Position numbers and translations under genes: made by a program
The notes under the pieces: model-generated
Databases searched by the model: none
Seen by the model: only the letters and a program-made list of their open reading frames with translations
Told to the model about the DNA's origin: nothing
Part shown: in pieces, positions 1 to 9,696 of the stretch
How positions within the stretch are numbered: the stretch's first letter is position 1
Layout: the number at the start of each line of letters is the position of its first letter
NCBI GenBank assembly: GCA_963575745.1
Contig: CAUYUJ010017805.1
Span: 124,592 to 188,591, forward strand
DNA length: 64,000 bases
From: Prorocentrum cordatum
Taxonomy: Eukaryota; Sar; Dinophyceae; Prorocentrales; Prorocentraceae
Direction of reading: 5' to 3'

Positions 1-720
1 ACGCCCTCGGCGAGGCGCAGTCGCCGCAACGCGTCCCGAGGCTGGAACACCGCCAGGCACCGACACGGCGCCCGAAAACCACCCGTCGTGACTCTTGCAC
101 GTCGTGGGTGGAGCGCCGGGATCTCCGGGAAGTGCGGCGCCCTGGGCCGCCTAAGTGCGCGCGCAGTGCCCCGCGAGGCGCGACGCGCCAGTGATCCTCG
201 CGCCGCGCCAGCGCCGCCCGTGCCGGACAGGGGCAGCCGCTCTGGCCGTCCCGGGCAGGGCCCCCGCGGGTGACCTGGGCTCCCGGCATCCTCCCGAAGA
301 TCCGAGGCTCCGAGAAGTCCGAGCGGCAGACGTTTAGCCCTCTGCGGCCTCCGGGGGCCCTCTTCTTTGCCATGTCGGCACGACTTTGGCATGTTGTTGC
401 TCCTCTTCTGCAAGCGTCTGGCATGTCCGCATCGCTCTGCCAAGGTGCCGTGCCATAGGCCGGCGCACGGCTTCTGTCTGTCTGTCCGTCGGCCCCCCGG
501 GGCCCTCGCCCCCGATGGGCCCCAGGACCGTCAGCAGAACGACTCGGGATGAAGAGCTGGTTCCCGGGAAGGGGTCGAGACCGCTGGGGGTCTACGCCAC
601 GAACAAACATCTCGATGACGCGGGTCTGGGCCGAGGGGGGGGGGCCGGCTCAGGGGGCTCATCGGCATGGAACAACTGCCCTTAGAAAGTTGTTTAGACC
701 TCCTGCAGGGGTTCGCGCAT
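1..720. other. GC-rich non-coding DNA
   Basis: No convincing coding sequence; the open frames here are short and overlap on several strands. Positions 546-600 match a dispersed module (GATGAA.AGCTGGT..CC, then GGGGTC.AGACC) that also occurs near 6981, 17110, 19985 and 45474. Confidence 0.6.
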
Positions 721-1660
721 CGAAGAAACTGGAAGGAGGAGGAGAAGGAGGAGGAGGAGGAGGAGGAGGAGGAGGAGGAGGAGGAGGAGAGAAAGGAGGA
801 GGAGAAGAGGAAGGAGGAGGAGAGGAGGAGGAGGAGGAGGAGGAGGAGGAGGAGGAGGAGGAGGAGGAGGAGGAGAGAGAGGAGGAGGAGGAGGAGGAGG
901 AGGAGGAGGAGGAGGAGGAGGAGGAGGAGGGAGGAGGAGGCGGAGGAGGGAGGAGGAGGAGGAGAGGAGGAGGAGGAGAGGAGGAGAGGAGGAGGGGAGG
1001 AGGAGGAGGAGGAGGAGGAGGAGGAGGAGGAGGAGGAGGTAGGAGGAGGAGGAGGAGAGGAGGAGGAGGAGGAGGAGGAGGAGGGGGAGGGAGGAGGAGG
1101 AGGAGGAGGAGGAGGAGGAGGAGGAGGAGGAGGAGGAGGAGGGGAGGAGAGGAGGAGGAGGAGGAGGAAGGAGGAGGAGGAGGAGGAGGAGGAGGAGGAG
1201 GAGGAGGAGGAGGAGGAGGAGGAGGAGGAGGGAGGAGGAGGAGAGGAGGTGGAGGGAGGAGGAGGAGGAGTAGGAGGAGGTGGAGGAGGAGGCGGGGAGG
1301 AGGAGGAGGAAGATGTCTGGGCCACTCTCCTCCGGGCCTCGCTGCCGCCTCCCGCCAGCGCCTCGCGGACCGCCCAGTCGCCACCTCGCAGAGAGGCCCA
1401 GTGCCCGGGAGGCCCTCCCCCCCCCACCGAGGCGCCGCGGCGGATGGCGGCCTGAGGAGGAGGAGGAGGAGGAGGAGGAGGAGGAGGAGGAGGAGGAGGA
1501 GGAGGAGGAGAGGAGGAGGAGGAGGAGGAGGATAGATGAGGAGGACCGACGAGGAGGACACAGGAGAAGGAGGAGGAGGAGGAGGAGGAGGAGGAGGAGG
1601 AGGAGGAGGATTGAGGAGGAAGAGGAGGCGGAGGAGGAGGAGGAGACTGAACATGGAGTC
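721..1660. repeat. GGA microsatellite, purine-rich on + strand
   Basis: An almost uninterrupted GGA/GAGG tract of about 900 bp. A non-repetitive island at about 1312-1452 splits it. The long frames across it code only for Glu/Gly/Arg runs, or Ser/Pro/Leu runs on the other strand, and are not genes. Confidence 0.97.
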
Positions 1661-2091
1661 ATGCAAAAACCGATACCACCTCCTAGCTAAAGGAAACACG
1701 GAAGCACAGCCTAAATGATAAGAAGTGCTGCGTGCGAAGTCAGACTACCATCGCACGACAGAAATGAACTCAGCTTAGCTCCAATTGCTGGATGCCGCCC
1801 GTCGACGAGCCAGTCTCTGGCGTTACGGCGGGCGAGGTTTGAGGGGCCCGATGGGGCAGACCTCCCCTAGGGCATCGATTTGGGGAGAACCGATAGCCAC
1901 GCGGGCCCCACACCGAACACAGAACAATTACGGTCCGGAACGCTGGACCCTATGGCCGTCACACTCGAAGAGGGTCCCACTCCACGCCACCCAGGCCCTC
2001 TCGGCAGCAGCAGCGGAAGCACCCCCCGCAGCCTCCCTGTCCCTTTGGCTACGCCGTCCGAGCTGCCCAACAGCTAGGGCGAGAGTCTGGA
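1661..2091. other. Unassigned DNA
   Basis: Non-repetitive sequence between the GGA tract and a MITE. I see no domain-bearing ORF and no RNA gene. Confidence 0.5.
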
Positions 2092-2270
2092 GCTTGGGCG
2101 TGGCTTAATGGGGGGGTCACAAATGGGGGGGTCAGAAAAGGTCCCCTTTCGTGCCCCTTTCGGGCCCCTCCGGAGCCCCAGGGGGCTCGTTTAGGTACCG
2201 TTTGGGTACCTTTTCGAACCACCCTCGCCCCCCCCCCATTTATGACCCCCCCATTACGCAGCGCCCAAGG
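2092..2270. mobile_element. TIR element (MITE M4)
   Basis: The ends form a terminal inverted repeat of about 35 bp. The left end reads CTTGGGCG..GC.TAATGGGG and then GGGTCACAAATGG; the right end is its near-perfect reverse complement (...CCCCCCATTACGCAGCGCCCAAGG). The element is about 180 bp and non-coding, and lies just downstream of the RNase H end of the minus-strand non-LTR element. Only this copy was seen in the window. Confidence 0.7.
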
Positions 2271-2471
2271 AGCATGGGCGACGGGTCACACCGGGCCCCC
2301 GGCTTCCAAAGCGTCTTAGCACTCGCAGGGGTTCGAGCCACGGCCAAACCACGCCTGCACAGCAACGCGGGCGAGCCAAGACCCCATGGGACGAGGCCAT
2401 GGGCGACTCGGACGAGCTTCGCGCACCTCTCCGGCACAGGCTTGGGCGGAGGAGGGTCCGAAGTTTGAGCC

Positions 2472-3203
2472 TCAGGACGAGCGCAAATCAACTGCACCGC
2501 CCTCGAAAAGAATCTCGAACGTGCCCTTGCCATCTTTTGCAGGGCGCCGGAGGGCATCGACCGTGAGCTGTGCAACAGCGACGTCCCCAGCCCCAAGTTT
2601 GGCCAGAAAATCTGCCCATGCAATCCCCATGAAACGGTGGATCTTCTCTGCCGACACTCCCTCAGCGACCAATTGCTCCAAGGACCGATGCGCGGGAGTC
2701 CAGACCAGCGACGGCCGCGACCCCGACCGCTCAGACAATCTGAAAGTCTTTCGCCAGATCGACGCGTGGCGCGCGAGGCCGCACTCACTTTCAGAGTCCC
2801 AGCGCTGGCCCTCGCGATCACAAGCGAAGCGATCACTAATTATCGTGAGGTTCGGAGGACCCACGCACATAGCTTCAGAGCCAACCCACCGCTCGCCCCG
2901 AGGCACAATCTGGAAAATTCCGGGCACCCCGCCGAACCTCGCTCGGAGGGGCCAACCATCCTCCGTAATCTCAACCACGCTCCAGCCACACCTCGCCGCC
3001 TCCAAACACGCGCTCGCCAACCCACTTTCATCGGTGAAACTGAACGGGCCCCAAGTGCCCTCCGTGAGACCCCAGTGCAGCACGGGAGGGTGGGACAACG
3101 GCGGCAGCCTAACAGGGATGTGAGGGAGGCCGCACAGGAGAGGAACAAGACCCCCCAAGAGGCGAGATTCCCCTGCTCCCCAAGGGCTTGCCTCCGTTGC
3201 CAC
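2472..3203 (-). pseudogene. RNase H domain of non-LTR polyprotein
   Basis: This 243-residue open frame looks like the C-terminal RNase H domain of a non-LTR element. Near residue 56 is FTDESGLASACLEAARCGW, matching the first strand of the RNase H fold (TDxS/G, then an aromatic-rich strand). At about 168 is VWTPAHRS, and at about 198 WADFLAKLGA, which matches the usual final Asp block (xADxxAKxGA). In retroelements this domain removes the RNA strand of the RNA-DNA hybrid. Downstream (below 2472) there is no further coding. The start shown is only the limit of the open frame, because the domain was part of a longer polyprotein that continues in another frame at 3271-3969. Confidence 0.7.
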
Positions 3204-3270
3204 AGAGCTTCAAGAACGGACGCTGAGCCTGCTGTGCATCCTCCAGCGAGGCAAAGGCAGCGGGGCAGTG

Positions 3271-3969
3271 CTAAAGCTGGTGGCCTAGCGTGCCCCGCGC
3301 GGCTCCACAGAGGCTGCCTTGGAATTTCCGCTCGGGAGGCTCGGGAGCACCAGCCGGGAGGTACAGCACAGCGAGGCGCATCGCTCGAATCCAGATCCCC
3401 TCGGTTCCAGCAGCCTCAGGCCAGTGAAAAGGGTCCCCACGCCAGAGCCAGCGCTCGACGCCGTCTCGGACCAAAGCTCGGACCTCGGACGGCGAAAACT
3501 CGTACATGGACACAGCTTCGCCTCGATCCGAGAGCAGCACTTGAGGCGCCCCCATGTTCCAACCGATCCTACGAAGGGTGAAGATCACCACCGAGATGGG
3601 TCCCAACACACATTCTCCATGATCCGTGCTGGCCGATCTTGCCGCGAATCGCCTCCCACGCCGCACGGAGCTGAGACGCCGAGGAGACGCCGAGGTCGTA
3701 CAGTCCCACAGCCACGCCGCAGAACGAGCTAGCAGCGGGCATGTCGCATCAAGTGTGGGATCGTACATCCGATCCTTCTGCGTGCACGTGTAGACCTTCA
3801 GGGGGGCAAGACCCTTACGGGCACCAACAGGCTCACCCGCGAACCAGCGAAGCTTCATGAGAGTGGAGTCGGTGAGGCCTACGACCCCAGCTCCATGGCT
3901 TCCGGACGGCAGGACACCAATGCGCCACAGAGCCCGAACCCTCACCCCCCCGCCCGCTTCAGGGCACAA
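3271..3969 (-). pseudogene. RT-to-RNase H connection region of LINE-1
   Basis: This 232-residue open frame lies between the RT palm and the RNase H domain of the same element. It begins where the MITE cluster ends (about 3985) and resumes the polyprotein after that insertion. No named domain is visible; its position and length fit the thumb/connection region of dinoflagellate-type LINEs. Residues such as LRRIGWNMGAPQVLLSDRG and VERWLWRGDPFHWPEA look like real coding rather than a chance frame. It is joined to neither neighbour without a frame change, so it is annotated as a pseudogene segment. Confidence 0.55.
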
Positions 3970-3986
3970 AGCCCGCGACGACAGTA

Positions 3987-4170
3987 CTCCAGATTTCGTA
4001 ATAAAGGGAGGGGGGTCTCATTTCGGGGGGGGTCTCTTCCAGGCCACCTTGGAGGGCCTGGGGGGGTCTGGGGACGATGTTTTGGAGGGTTCTCCCACGG
4101 GGGGGGGGGGGTCTAAAACTTCTCGTCTGGGAGGGTTGAGACCCCCTCCCTTTCATTACGAAATCTGGAG
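3987..4170. mobile_element. MITE M1, copy 1
   Basis: Starts CTCCAGATTTCGTAATAAAG and ends with the reverse complement (CATTACGAAATCTGGAG). TA lies at the left flank and CA at the right, so the expected TA duplication has one change. About 184 bp, G-rich interior, non-coding, inserted in the LINE-1 coding region. Confidence 0.85.
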
Positions 4171-4330
4171 CACCGTCCCCCCCGACGTTTTCGCTCCTGG
4201 GCTCTGTGGGCGGTGCCGCCCGCAAGCCCAGTCGCGCCCGGGGCTCCGAGCAGGCCGAGACGCGGAAAAAAACTGGAGCATCGCCGCCCGCCTCGACCGC
4301 ACGCGCAGCCTCGCGAGACGAGGACAGATA

Positions 4331-4513
4331 CTCCAGATTTCGTAATAAAGGGAGGGGGGTCTCATTTCGGGGGGGGGGGTCTTTTCCAGGCCATCTTGGA
4401 GGGCCTGGGGGGGTCTGGGGACGATGTTTTGGAGGGTTCTCCCACGGGGGGGGGTCTGAAATGGCTTGTCTTGGAGGGTCCAGACCCCCTCCCTTTTATT
4501 ACGAAATCTGGAG
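4331..4513. mobile_element. MITE M1, copy 2
   Basis: Same family and same orientation as the copy at 3987-4170, with perfect TIR ends and TA on both sides (4329-4330, 4514-4515). A TA target duplication is typical of the Tc1/mariner superfamily. It ends where the LINE-1 RT frame resumes. Confidence 0.92.
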
Positions 4514-4515
4514 TA

Positions 4516-5200
4516 CCCAAATTTAGTGGCCTGCAATCGGACCCTCAGGGCACGCGTGTCGCGAACAGACGCCGTGACCGCAGTCAAGACAATCCCCGCA
4601 CCCTGGGCCTGATGACCTATCCACTGGAAGGAGGCATCGTCCATCAACCCCCGAGGGATCACAAATGGATGCTCTCGCCAGATTCGCTGGAGCGGCCGGG
4701 GGAGGATCACCTGCATACGGGTAGCCGTATGGCAGCAGTCAGCCAGAACCCCCGGGAACGAACCAAAGGTCCTACTAATCGAACCGAAGCCTTTGATGCG
4801 TCGAGGCTGCTGGTACATGCGCACCAACGTCCACGCTAAACTCAACGGGAACCCGACAGCAGCAGCCTCGGCTATCAACGCCGAAATGAAGATGGTCTCA
4901 TAACATTGACCCGTGTCTAACAGGACAGCCACACAATGCTGGTCGTTGTGCCGAGCCACCTCGGCCTCAAAATTGTGTGAGAAGGCGCAGTCCGTAATGC
5001 TGCGCCCAAGGCCGGTGCCCCAGAGAAGATCACTCCGATTCCTCCCCTCCCACTCGACCGACACCGACCGACGGACCCTTCCCCACACCCGCATAAGCGT
5101 ATGCAGCAGGGGCAATGACACGGTGCTGGCCTGGCTTGTCTGGCTTTTGCAGCCGCACGAGCTCCATCGAGATCCTGGCCGACGGCCACATGCGGTACAG
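4516..5200 (-). pseudogene. Reverse transcriptase palm of LINE-1 (broken)
   Basis: Minus-strand frame carrying recognisable RT blocks in order: AVLLDTGQCYETI (the first Asp-bearing palm strand), GFPLSLAWTLVRMYQQPRRI, GSFPGVLADCCHTAT (the G.xxGxxxxC block of this lineage), and MDDASFQW at the place of the catalytic Y/F-x-D-D, where the aromatic residue is Met. RT copies the element RNA into DNA at the target site. The frame runs into MITE M1 at 4514, so the insertion cuts the RT from its connection region. Upstream it is interrupted at 5201 by a foldback element. Confidence 0.7.
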
Positions 5201-5203
5201 CTA

Positions 5204-5401
5204 AGGGAACGAAACATGACACAAGCATAAAGACTCGGAGGTCCAGGGCGGATTTCTTGAATCCGCGCAGGACCCCTCTGCCTGGCGCGCGGAGCGCGCC
5301 AGGGGCGGCGCCGGAGGCGCCGCCAGGGGGCCCCATCGCCGATCCGAGAAATCCGCGCGGACCTCCGAGTTTGCATGTTAATGCCACTCTTTGTTCCCCG
5401 A
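5204..5401. mobile_element. GC-rich foldback element F, copy 1
   Basis: Long TIR of more than 60 bp: GGGAAC.AA..(A/G)TGACA then CATAAA.ACTCGGAGGTCC and GCGCGGATTTCT, mirrored on the right (ATCCGCGCGGACCTCCGAG and GTTCCCC). The centre holds nested palindromes (CTGGCGCGCGGAGCGCGCCAG and GGCGCCGGAGGCGCC). The whole unit can fold into one hairpin. Non-coding. Confidence 0.9.
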
Positions 5402-5455
5402 GGATCGACTGCAGAATCGATCGATGTGGCCAAAGATTTTAGGGGGACGGAGAAG

Positions 5456-5513
5456 GGTACGCAGCACCCCTTGGCGGCGGGTAAGAGTGAGGGGGCGGCG
5501 GGGTGCTACGTAC
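5456..5513. repeat. Small inverted repeat beside a GGA tract
   Basis: GGGTACGCAGCACCCC and its near complement GGGGTGCTACGTACCC flank a GGCGGCGGG-like loop. The right arm passes straight into a CCT-AGG palindrome (5516-5540) from which the GGA tract starts. Confidence 0.7.
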
Positions 5514-5514
5514 C

Positions 5515-5885
5515 CCTCCTCCTCCTCCTCCGAGGAGGTGGAGGAGGAGGAGGAGGAGGAGGAGGAGGAGGAAGAGGAGGAGGAAGGAGGAGGAGGAGGA
5601 GGAGGAGGAGGGGGAGGAGGAGGAGGAGGAGGAGGAGGAGGAGGAGGAGAGAAGGAGGGGGGAGGAGGAGGAGGAGGAGGGAGGAGGAGGAGGAGGAGGA
5701 GGAGGAGGAGGAGGAGGGGGAGGAGGAGGAGGAGGAGAGAAGGAGGAGGAGGAGGAGGAGGAGGAGGAGGAGGAGGAGGAGGAGGAGGAGGAGGAGGACG
5801 AGGATAAGGAGGGGGAGCAGGAGGAGGAGGAGGAGGAGGAGGAGGAGGAGGAGGAGGAGGAGGAGGAGGAGGAGGAGGAGGAGAG
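5515..5885. repeat. GGA microsatellite
   Basis: About 370 bp of GGA repeats, inside the span of the non-LTR element. It starts with a short CCT stretch and then switches strand to AGG. Confidence 0.97.
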
Positions 5886-5944
5886 GGAACAGGAGGGAAC
5901 GACGGGGAAACAGTATCCCATTTATACGGGCTCGTGGAGGCTCA

Positions 5945-6570
5945 TACACTGGGGCTCAGCGCGGCTCCTCCCTTACATCTCAGATCATACGCCCGACCCT
6001 CGGCAACACCGATCTCCGGAAGGAGAAGCCACTGGTCAACTCCTGGAAGGCACGCCAAGCGTGCACAACCTTGGGACTTCCAAACCTTGGCCCAACCATC
6101 GAGGCAGTCGTCCGCCAATTGGTAGGGCTGCTCGCCGGACCTGACGGACACCGCTTCCTGCAGCGCCTAGGCCTTCGTACAACGATGGGCCATGCTGGCT
6201 CCATTCACGAAGCTGGCAGTCACCCACTCCGTCCAACCCCTGTTGCGCTCAGTTGCGAAGGACTGAACTTTGCTGCGGGCCTGCTTGATGACCCACTTGA
6301 CATTGTTATCAAAATGGCCGTCCGTCAACGCCTACATGCGCTGCTCGAAGAAATGGAGGACGGCAAGGTCAACGGCTCTGAACACCCACTCCTTCCTCAA
6401 CAGGCGGTCGAAAAAAGGCCTCCGTGTCATTGAGAAGGATGGCCAACTTGAGTACATCAAAAGCGTTCCGCTCAGCCGGACTCTGCCGCTCGGTGATCCT
6501 GGTACTCAAGCACGCGTGCACCCGTCGAAGATGGCGAGCCCAGCCCGCAGCAATAGCCCATGCGTCAGCG
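5945..6570 (-). pseudogene. Pre-RT linker of LINE-1 polyprotein
   Basis: Minus-strand translation between the two GGA tracts keeps stretches that look like the segment between endonuclease and RT in this LINE lineage: RRVHACLSTRITERQSPAER (about 6480-6560), FDNNVKWVIKQARSKVQSF, WTEWVTASFVNGASMAHRCT and LADDCLDGWAKVWKSQG. Several stops and frame changes break it. The tryptophan-rich spacing and the AHR.TK block led me to this assignment. No catalytic residues lie here, so I give only moderate confidence. Confidence 0.5.
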
Positions 6571-6660
6571 GCTGGGAAGGAGGAGGAGAAGGAGGAGGAG
6601 GAGGAGGAGGAAGAGGAAGAGGATGAGGAGGAGAAGGATGAGGAGGAGCAGGAGGAGACA
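6570..6660. repeat. GGA/GAA microsatellite
   Basis: About 90 bp of GGA, GAA and GAT triplets at the 5' limit of the recognisable LINE-1 sequence. Confidence 0.9.
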
Positions 6661-7215
6661 TCCTGCCGTCGTGTCAACAATCACGACGCGCTGTTTGTGG
6701 CAAATGCCCTCCCCTGCCCTGACATCCTTGCGCCGTGGCAGAATCTGACGTTGCCGCAGGTGCTTGGGAGGTCTTCTCGCGGCTGCCTCCCACCGACTGC
6801 GCTTCGCCGAGAGCGTTCCAGGGGTGCCCGGATCGTCCCAAGCGGCCATCCGAGGTCCGCGCTATGACGTGAAAATGTGGCATCGCTGCGTCGCGAACAA
6901 CAACACGATGGAGTATTTGTTGCTGTCTACAACCTCCATAAACCCTCATGCGGCCCCGTGGCCGTCAACAAAGCAGCTCGGGATGAAAAGCTGGTCCCCA
7001 GGGAAGGGGTCCAGACCTCTGCGGGGAGCCACGCTGAGAAAAAACGGCTTTTGATGTCTGGGGGAATGGCCCTACATGCAAGGGTGTCCTTTGGCTCGGC
7101 GCGGCTCGCTGGTCGTTGCATGCGATGCGACAGTGGCGGCCTGCGTGCTTAGGCTTGGCCCCCGCGCCGGTGAAGGGTCACTCTCATGTGAAGCCGAAGG
7201 AGGCAGTGAATATAG
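6661..7215. other. Unassigned DNA with a dispersed module
   Basis: No gene recognised. Positions 6981-7045 carry the dispersed module also seen at 546-600 and elsewhere (GGGATGAAAAGCTGGT, GGGGTCCAGACCTCTG). Confidence 0.5.
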
Positions 7216-7769
7216 ACACGACTAGGTATGTACGTATGTATGTATGCCTGTATGTCCGTATGTCTGTATGTCTGTGTCTGTGTCTGTGTCTGTGTCTGTG
7301 TCTGTGTCTGTATGTCTGTATGTCTGTACGGTTGTACTTATGCATGTCTGTATGTCTGAATGTCGGTAGTATGCATGTATGTATGTCTGTATGTCTGTCT
7401 GCCTGTCAGCCTGTCTGTCTGTCAGTATGCCTGTCTGTCCGTCTGCCCGTATGTATGTATGTATGTATGTATGTATGTATGTATGCATGCATGTATGTAT
7501 GTATGTATGTATGTATGTATGTATGTATGCATGTGTGCGTATATATGTATGTATGTATGCATGCATGCATGCATGCATGTATGTATGTATGTATGCATGC
7601 ATGTATGTATGCATGTATGTATGTATGTATGTACGTATGCATGCATGTATGTCTGTTTGTAGATTTATATAACTGTATGTACGTATGCCTGTATGTCTGT
7701 ATGTCTGTATGTCTGTATGCCTGTCTGACTGCCTGCTCGTCTGTCTGTCTGTCTGTCTGTCTGCCTGCC

Positions 7770-7802
<33 letters not shown>

Positions 7803-7865
7803 GTCTGTAAGTACGTACGTGTGTACGTATTTCTGTACGTATGTAGGTATGCTTGTACGTATAGA
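7216..7865. repeat. TGTA/TGTC/TGCA tetranucleotide tract
   Basis: About 650 bp of interrupted TGTATG, TGTCTG and TGCATG repeats. Every frame on both strands is long and open because the period-4 repeat lacks stops in most phases. Encoded CMYVCMYV-type peptides are artefacts. Confidence 0.97.
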
Positions 7866-7934
7866 AGCGTATGATTCTCCATTGACAAAACAAAGTTAGC
7901 GGTGTATATATATATATATATGTATGCACACATA

Positions 7935-8230
7935 CCTCCAATCTGTCTCTTCGTCCCATTTCTTTTTACGTCTCATCCCTTACCGGAGTCTTGTGTGCAA
8001 AGGGGGGGCTGCCAGCGCAAGACCCCCCGACCCCGAAGGACCCCGCGCCAAGTAGGGGCGGCAGCGCGAACGCGAGTCCAAAACCCCGGAGTGGACCCCA
8101 GGAGCGGCAGCGCGAACACGTGACCGAACCCCTGAAGAGAGGGCGGCAGCGCGAACACGAATCCTGACCCTTTAAAAGGGAGCGGCAGCGCCATCACGAG
8201 TCCGAACCCTCCCCAATGGAGCCTCCCCCC
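7935..8230. repeat. B2 repeat of YR element
   Basis: About 295 bp nearly identical to 8358-8655 in the same orientation. Shared landmarks are CGTCCCATTTCTTTTTACG, CTCATCCCTTACC.GAGTC, GCTGCCAGCGCAAGACCCCC and repeated GGCAGCGCGAAC motifs. Confidence 0.9.
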
Positions 8231-8357
8231 TTTCGAGTTTGGCAGGGAAGGGACGGGAGGGGCCAACGCGGCTGCGGGGGAGGTGGCAACGGGATGGACG
8301 TGCCAAGGGACGCGCCAGGGGAGATAAATCACATGAGCAACTCAATGATATTTAGCT
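8231..8357. repeat. A2 repeat of YR element
   Basis: Lies between the two B copies. Positions 8262-8357 align with 16121-16215 in the same orientation: GCGGCTGCGG, ACGGGATGG.CG.GCC, GGG.CGCGCCAGG, ATAAA.C.CA and AATGATAT/AATGATTTATAT. Confidence 0.8.
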
Positions 8358-8655
8358 CCAACCTGTCTACTCGTCCCATTTCTTTTTACGTCTCATCCCT
8401 TACCAGAGTCTTGCGTGCAGGGGGGGGCTGCCAGCGCAAGACCCCCCGACCCCGAAGGACCCCGCGCCAAGTAGGGGCGGCAGCGCGAACGCGAGTCCGA
8501 ACCCCCGGATTGGACCCCAGGAGCGGCAGCGCGAACACGAGATCGAACCTCTGAGGAGAAGGCGGCAGCGCGAACACGACTCCGGACCCTTTAAAGGGAG
8601 CGGCGGCGCGATCACGAGTCCGAACCCTCCCCAAGGGAACCTCCCCCCTTCCATG
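8358..8655. repeat. B1 repeat of YR element
   Basis: Direct copy of 7935-8230 at a distance of about 425 bp, with scattered substitutions and small indels. Confidence 0.9.
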
Positions 8656-8754
8656 CACCCCACTCTGGTTTACCGTCTCCGACCCAAGGGAGGGGGGGGA
8701 CAGGAAAATGCTGACAGCGAAACTGTGAATTGTGGCAGTGCTGCCTTCTTTGCT

Positions 8755-8783
8755 CTTGCTCTCTCTCTCTCTCTCTCTCTCTC

Positions 8784-8821
<38 letters not shown>

Positions 8822-8840
8822 CTCTCTCTCTCTCTCTCTT
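8755..8840. repeat. CT tract followed by poly-T
   Basis: (TC)n, about 36 T, then (TC)n. On the minus strand this is a GA/poly-A tract just 3' of the recombinase frame and before the B1 repeat. Confidence 0.9.
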
Positions 8841-8841
8841 T

Positions 8842-9687
8842 TCAAACCGCATCATGATCGAGGGCCGCCGCCAGGCGGCGGAAGCGATCCAGCTCCACCG
8901 GGTCCAACGAATTCTGCTGCATGCTCTGCAGCCCGTCCGAGATGTACAGCCCCGCCTCCTCATTATCTTGCCACCCGCCCATGATGAGCGCGTGGCGCAT
9001 GTTGTTGTGGCGCCGGTAGTGCCACGTCGCGCCACCGCGCCGCAGCGAGTACGGCCCGCCCTGGTGGCGCTCAAGCTCGAGGCTGGAGACGAGCTTCTGA
9101 AGACCCGCCTGACGTCCTCCACCGAGGGTCTCAGGATCGCACGCCGTGCGGCAACTTGTCGAAGAAGTGCCGCGCGAACCTGGCCACCCGCGGGTCGTGG
9201 AGCGCCACCGGTTCTCACGGTGACGACGAATTCCCGACCTCGTCACTGGCATCGCAATCGCCATACTGAGCCCATCATTGGCGAACTGAAGCCGCCATCG
9301 GCGCAGGCTTGGCAGCTCCATCGTGTGAAGGAGAGCTGAAGGAGAGCCGCGTATCCCACAACTAAGAGCCGTGCCGCGACATTGCGAGACCACGAACGCG
9401 CCGCACTTATCAAAGCCAACTACACATATTCCGGTATCGGCGTGGCACGCACGTTGGGAAGTCTTCGCCCTCTGCCAGGCTTTGGGGCGAATCCAAGAAC
9501 TGCGCAGAATGCGTTCGCGCCGCAAGACGAACTGCACACCTGAAATGGTAGAACCTGCATCGCCCGCTGGCCTACCAGCGGGCCACAACGCCTTAATCCA
9601 TTCACAAAATGGAAGGTCACGTGGTTCAGCGTCAGACTCCACTGGCGCAATCTGAGACTCCACCCCAGACGTAAAAGCCATAACCAT
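8842..9687 (-). pseudogene. Tyrosine recombinase of the YR element
   Basis: The C-terminal third carries the catalytic block of tyrosine recombinases: PYSLRRGGATWHY (the HxxR box, here YSLR), then GGWQDNEEAGLYI, giving the W box and the nucleophilic Tyr. Upstream, LLHTMELPSLRRW and MPVTRSGIRRHREN match the strands around the first catalytic Arg and the TKxGxR strand; the first Arg appears to be missing (LLHTMEL). These enzymes integrate the circular DNA copy of DIRS/Ngaro elements without leaving target duplications. Its place as the last ORF before the B1-A2-B2 repeats fits that family. The region 9220-9687 is partly off-frame, so the true gene crosses frames. Confidence 0.75.
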
Positions 9688-9696
9688 CCAGTAATA

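Larger units (their letters stand above)
2472..6570 (-). mobile_element. Decayed non-LTR retrotransposon (LINE-1)
   Basis: Read on the minus strand, pieces of one polyprotein follow in order: a linker with WTEWVTASFVNGASMAHR (about 6200-6240), RT palm pieces (4516-5200), a connection region (3271-3969) and an RNase H domain (2472-3203). Frames change several times and stops occur, so it is not functional. It is interrupted by two MITE copies (3987-4170, 4331-4513), a foldback element (5204-5401) and GGA tracts. No endonuclease domain was found 5' of 6570, so the element is either 5'-truncated or too decayed to recognise there. Confidence 0.75.

Noticed and set aside
531-1699. Several 250-350-residue ORFs on both strands
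   Set aside because: Pure translation of the GGA microsatellite (poly-Glu/Gly/Arg or poly-Ser/Pro/Leu); no other sequence supports a gene.
7116-7959. ORFs of about 250 residues with MYVC or HTYI repeats
   Set aside because: The TGTA/TGTC tetranucleotide tract is open in several frames on both strands at once.
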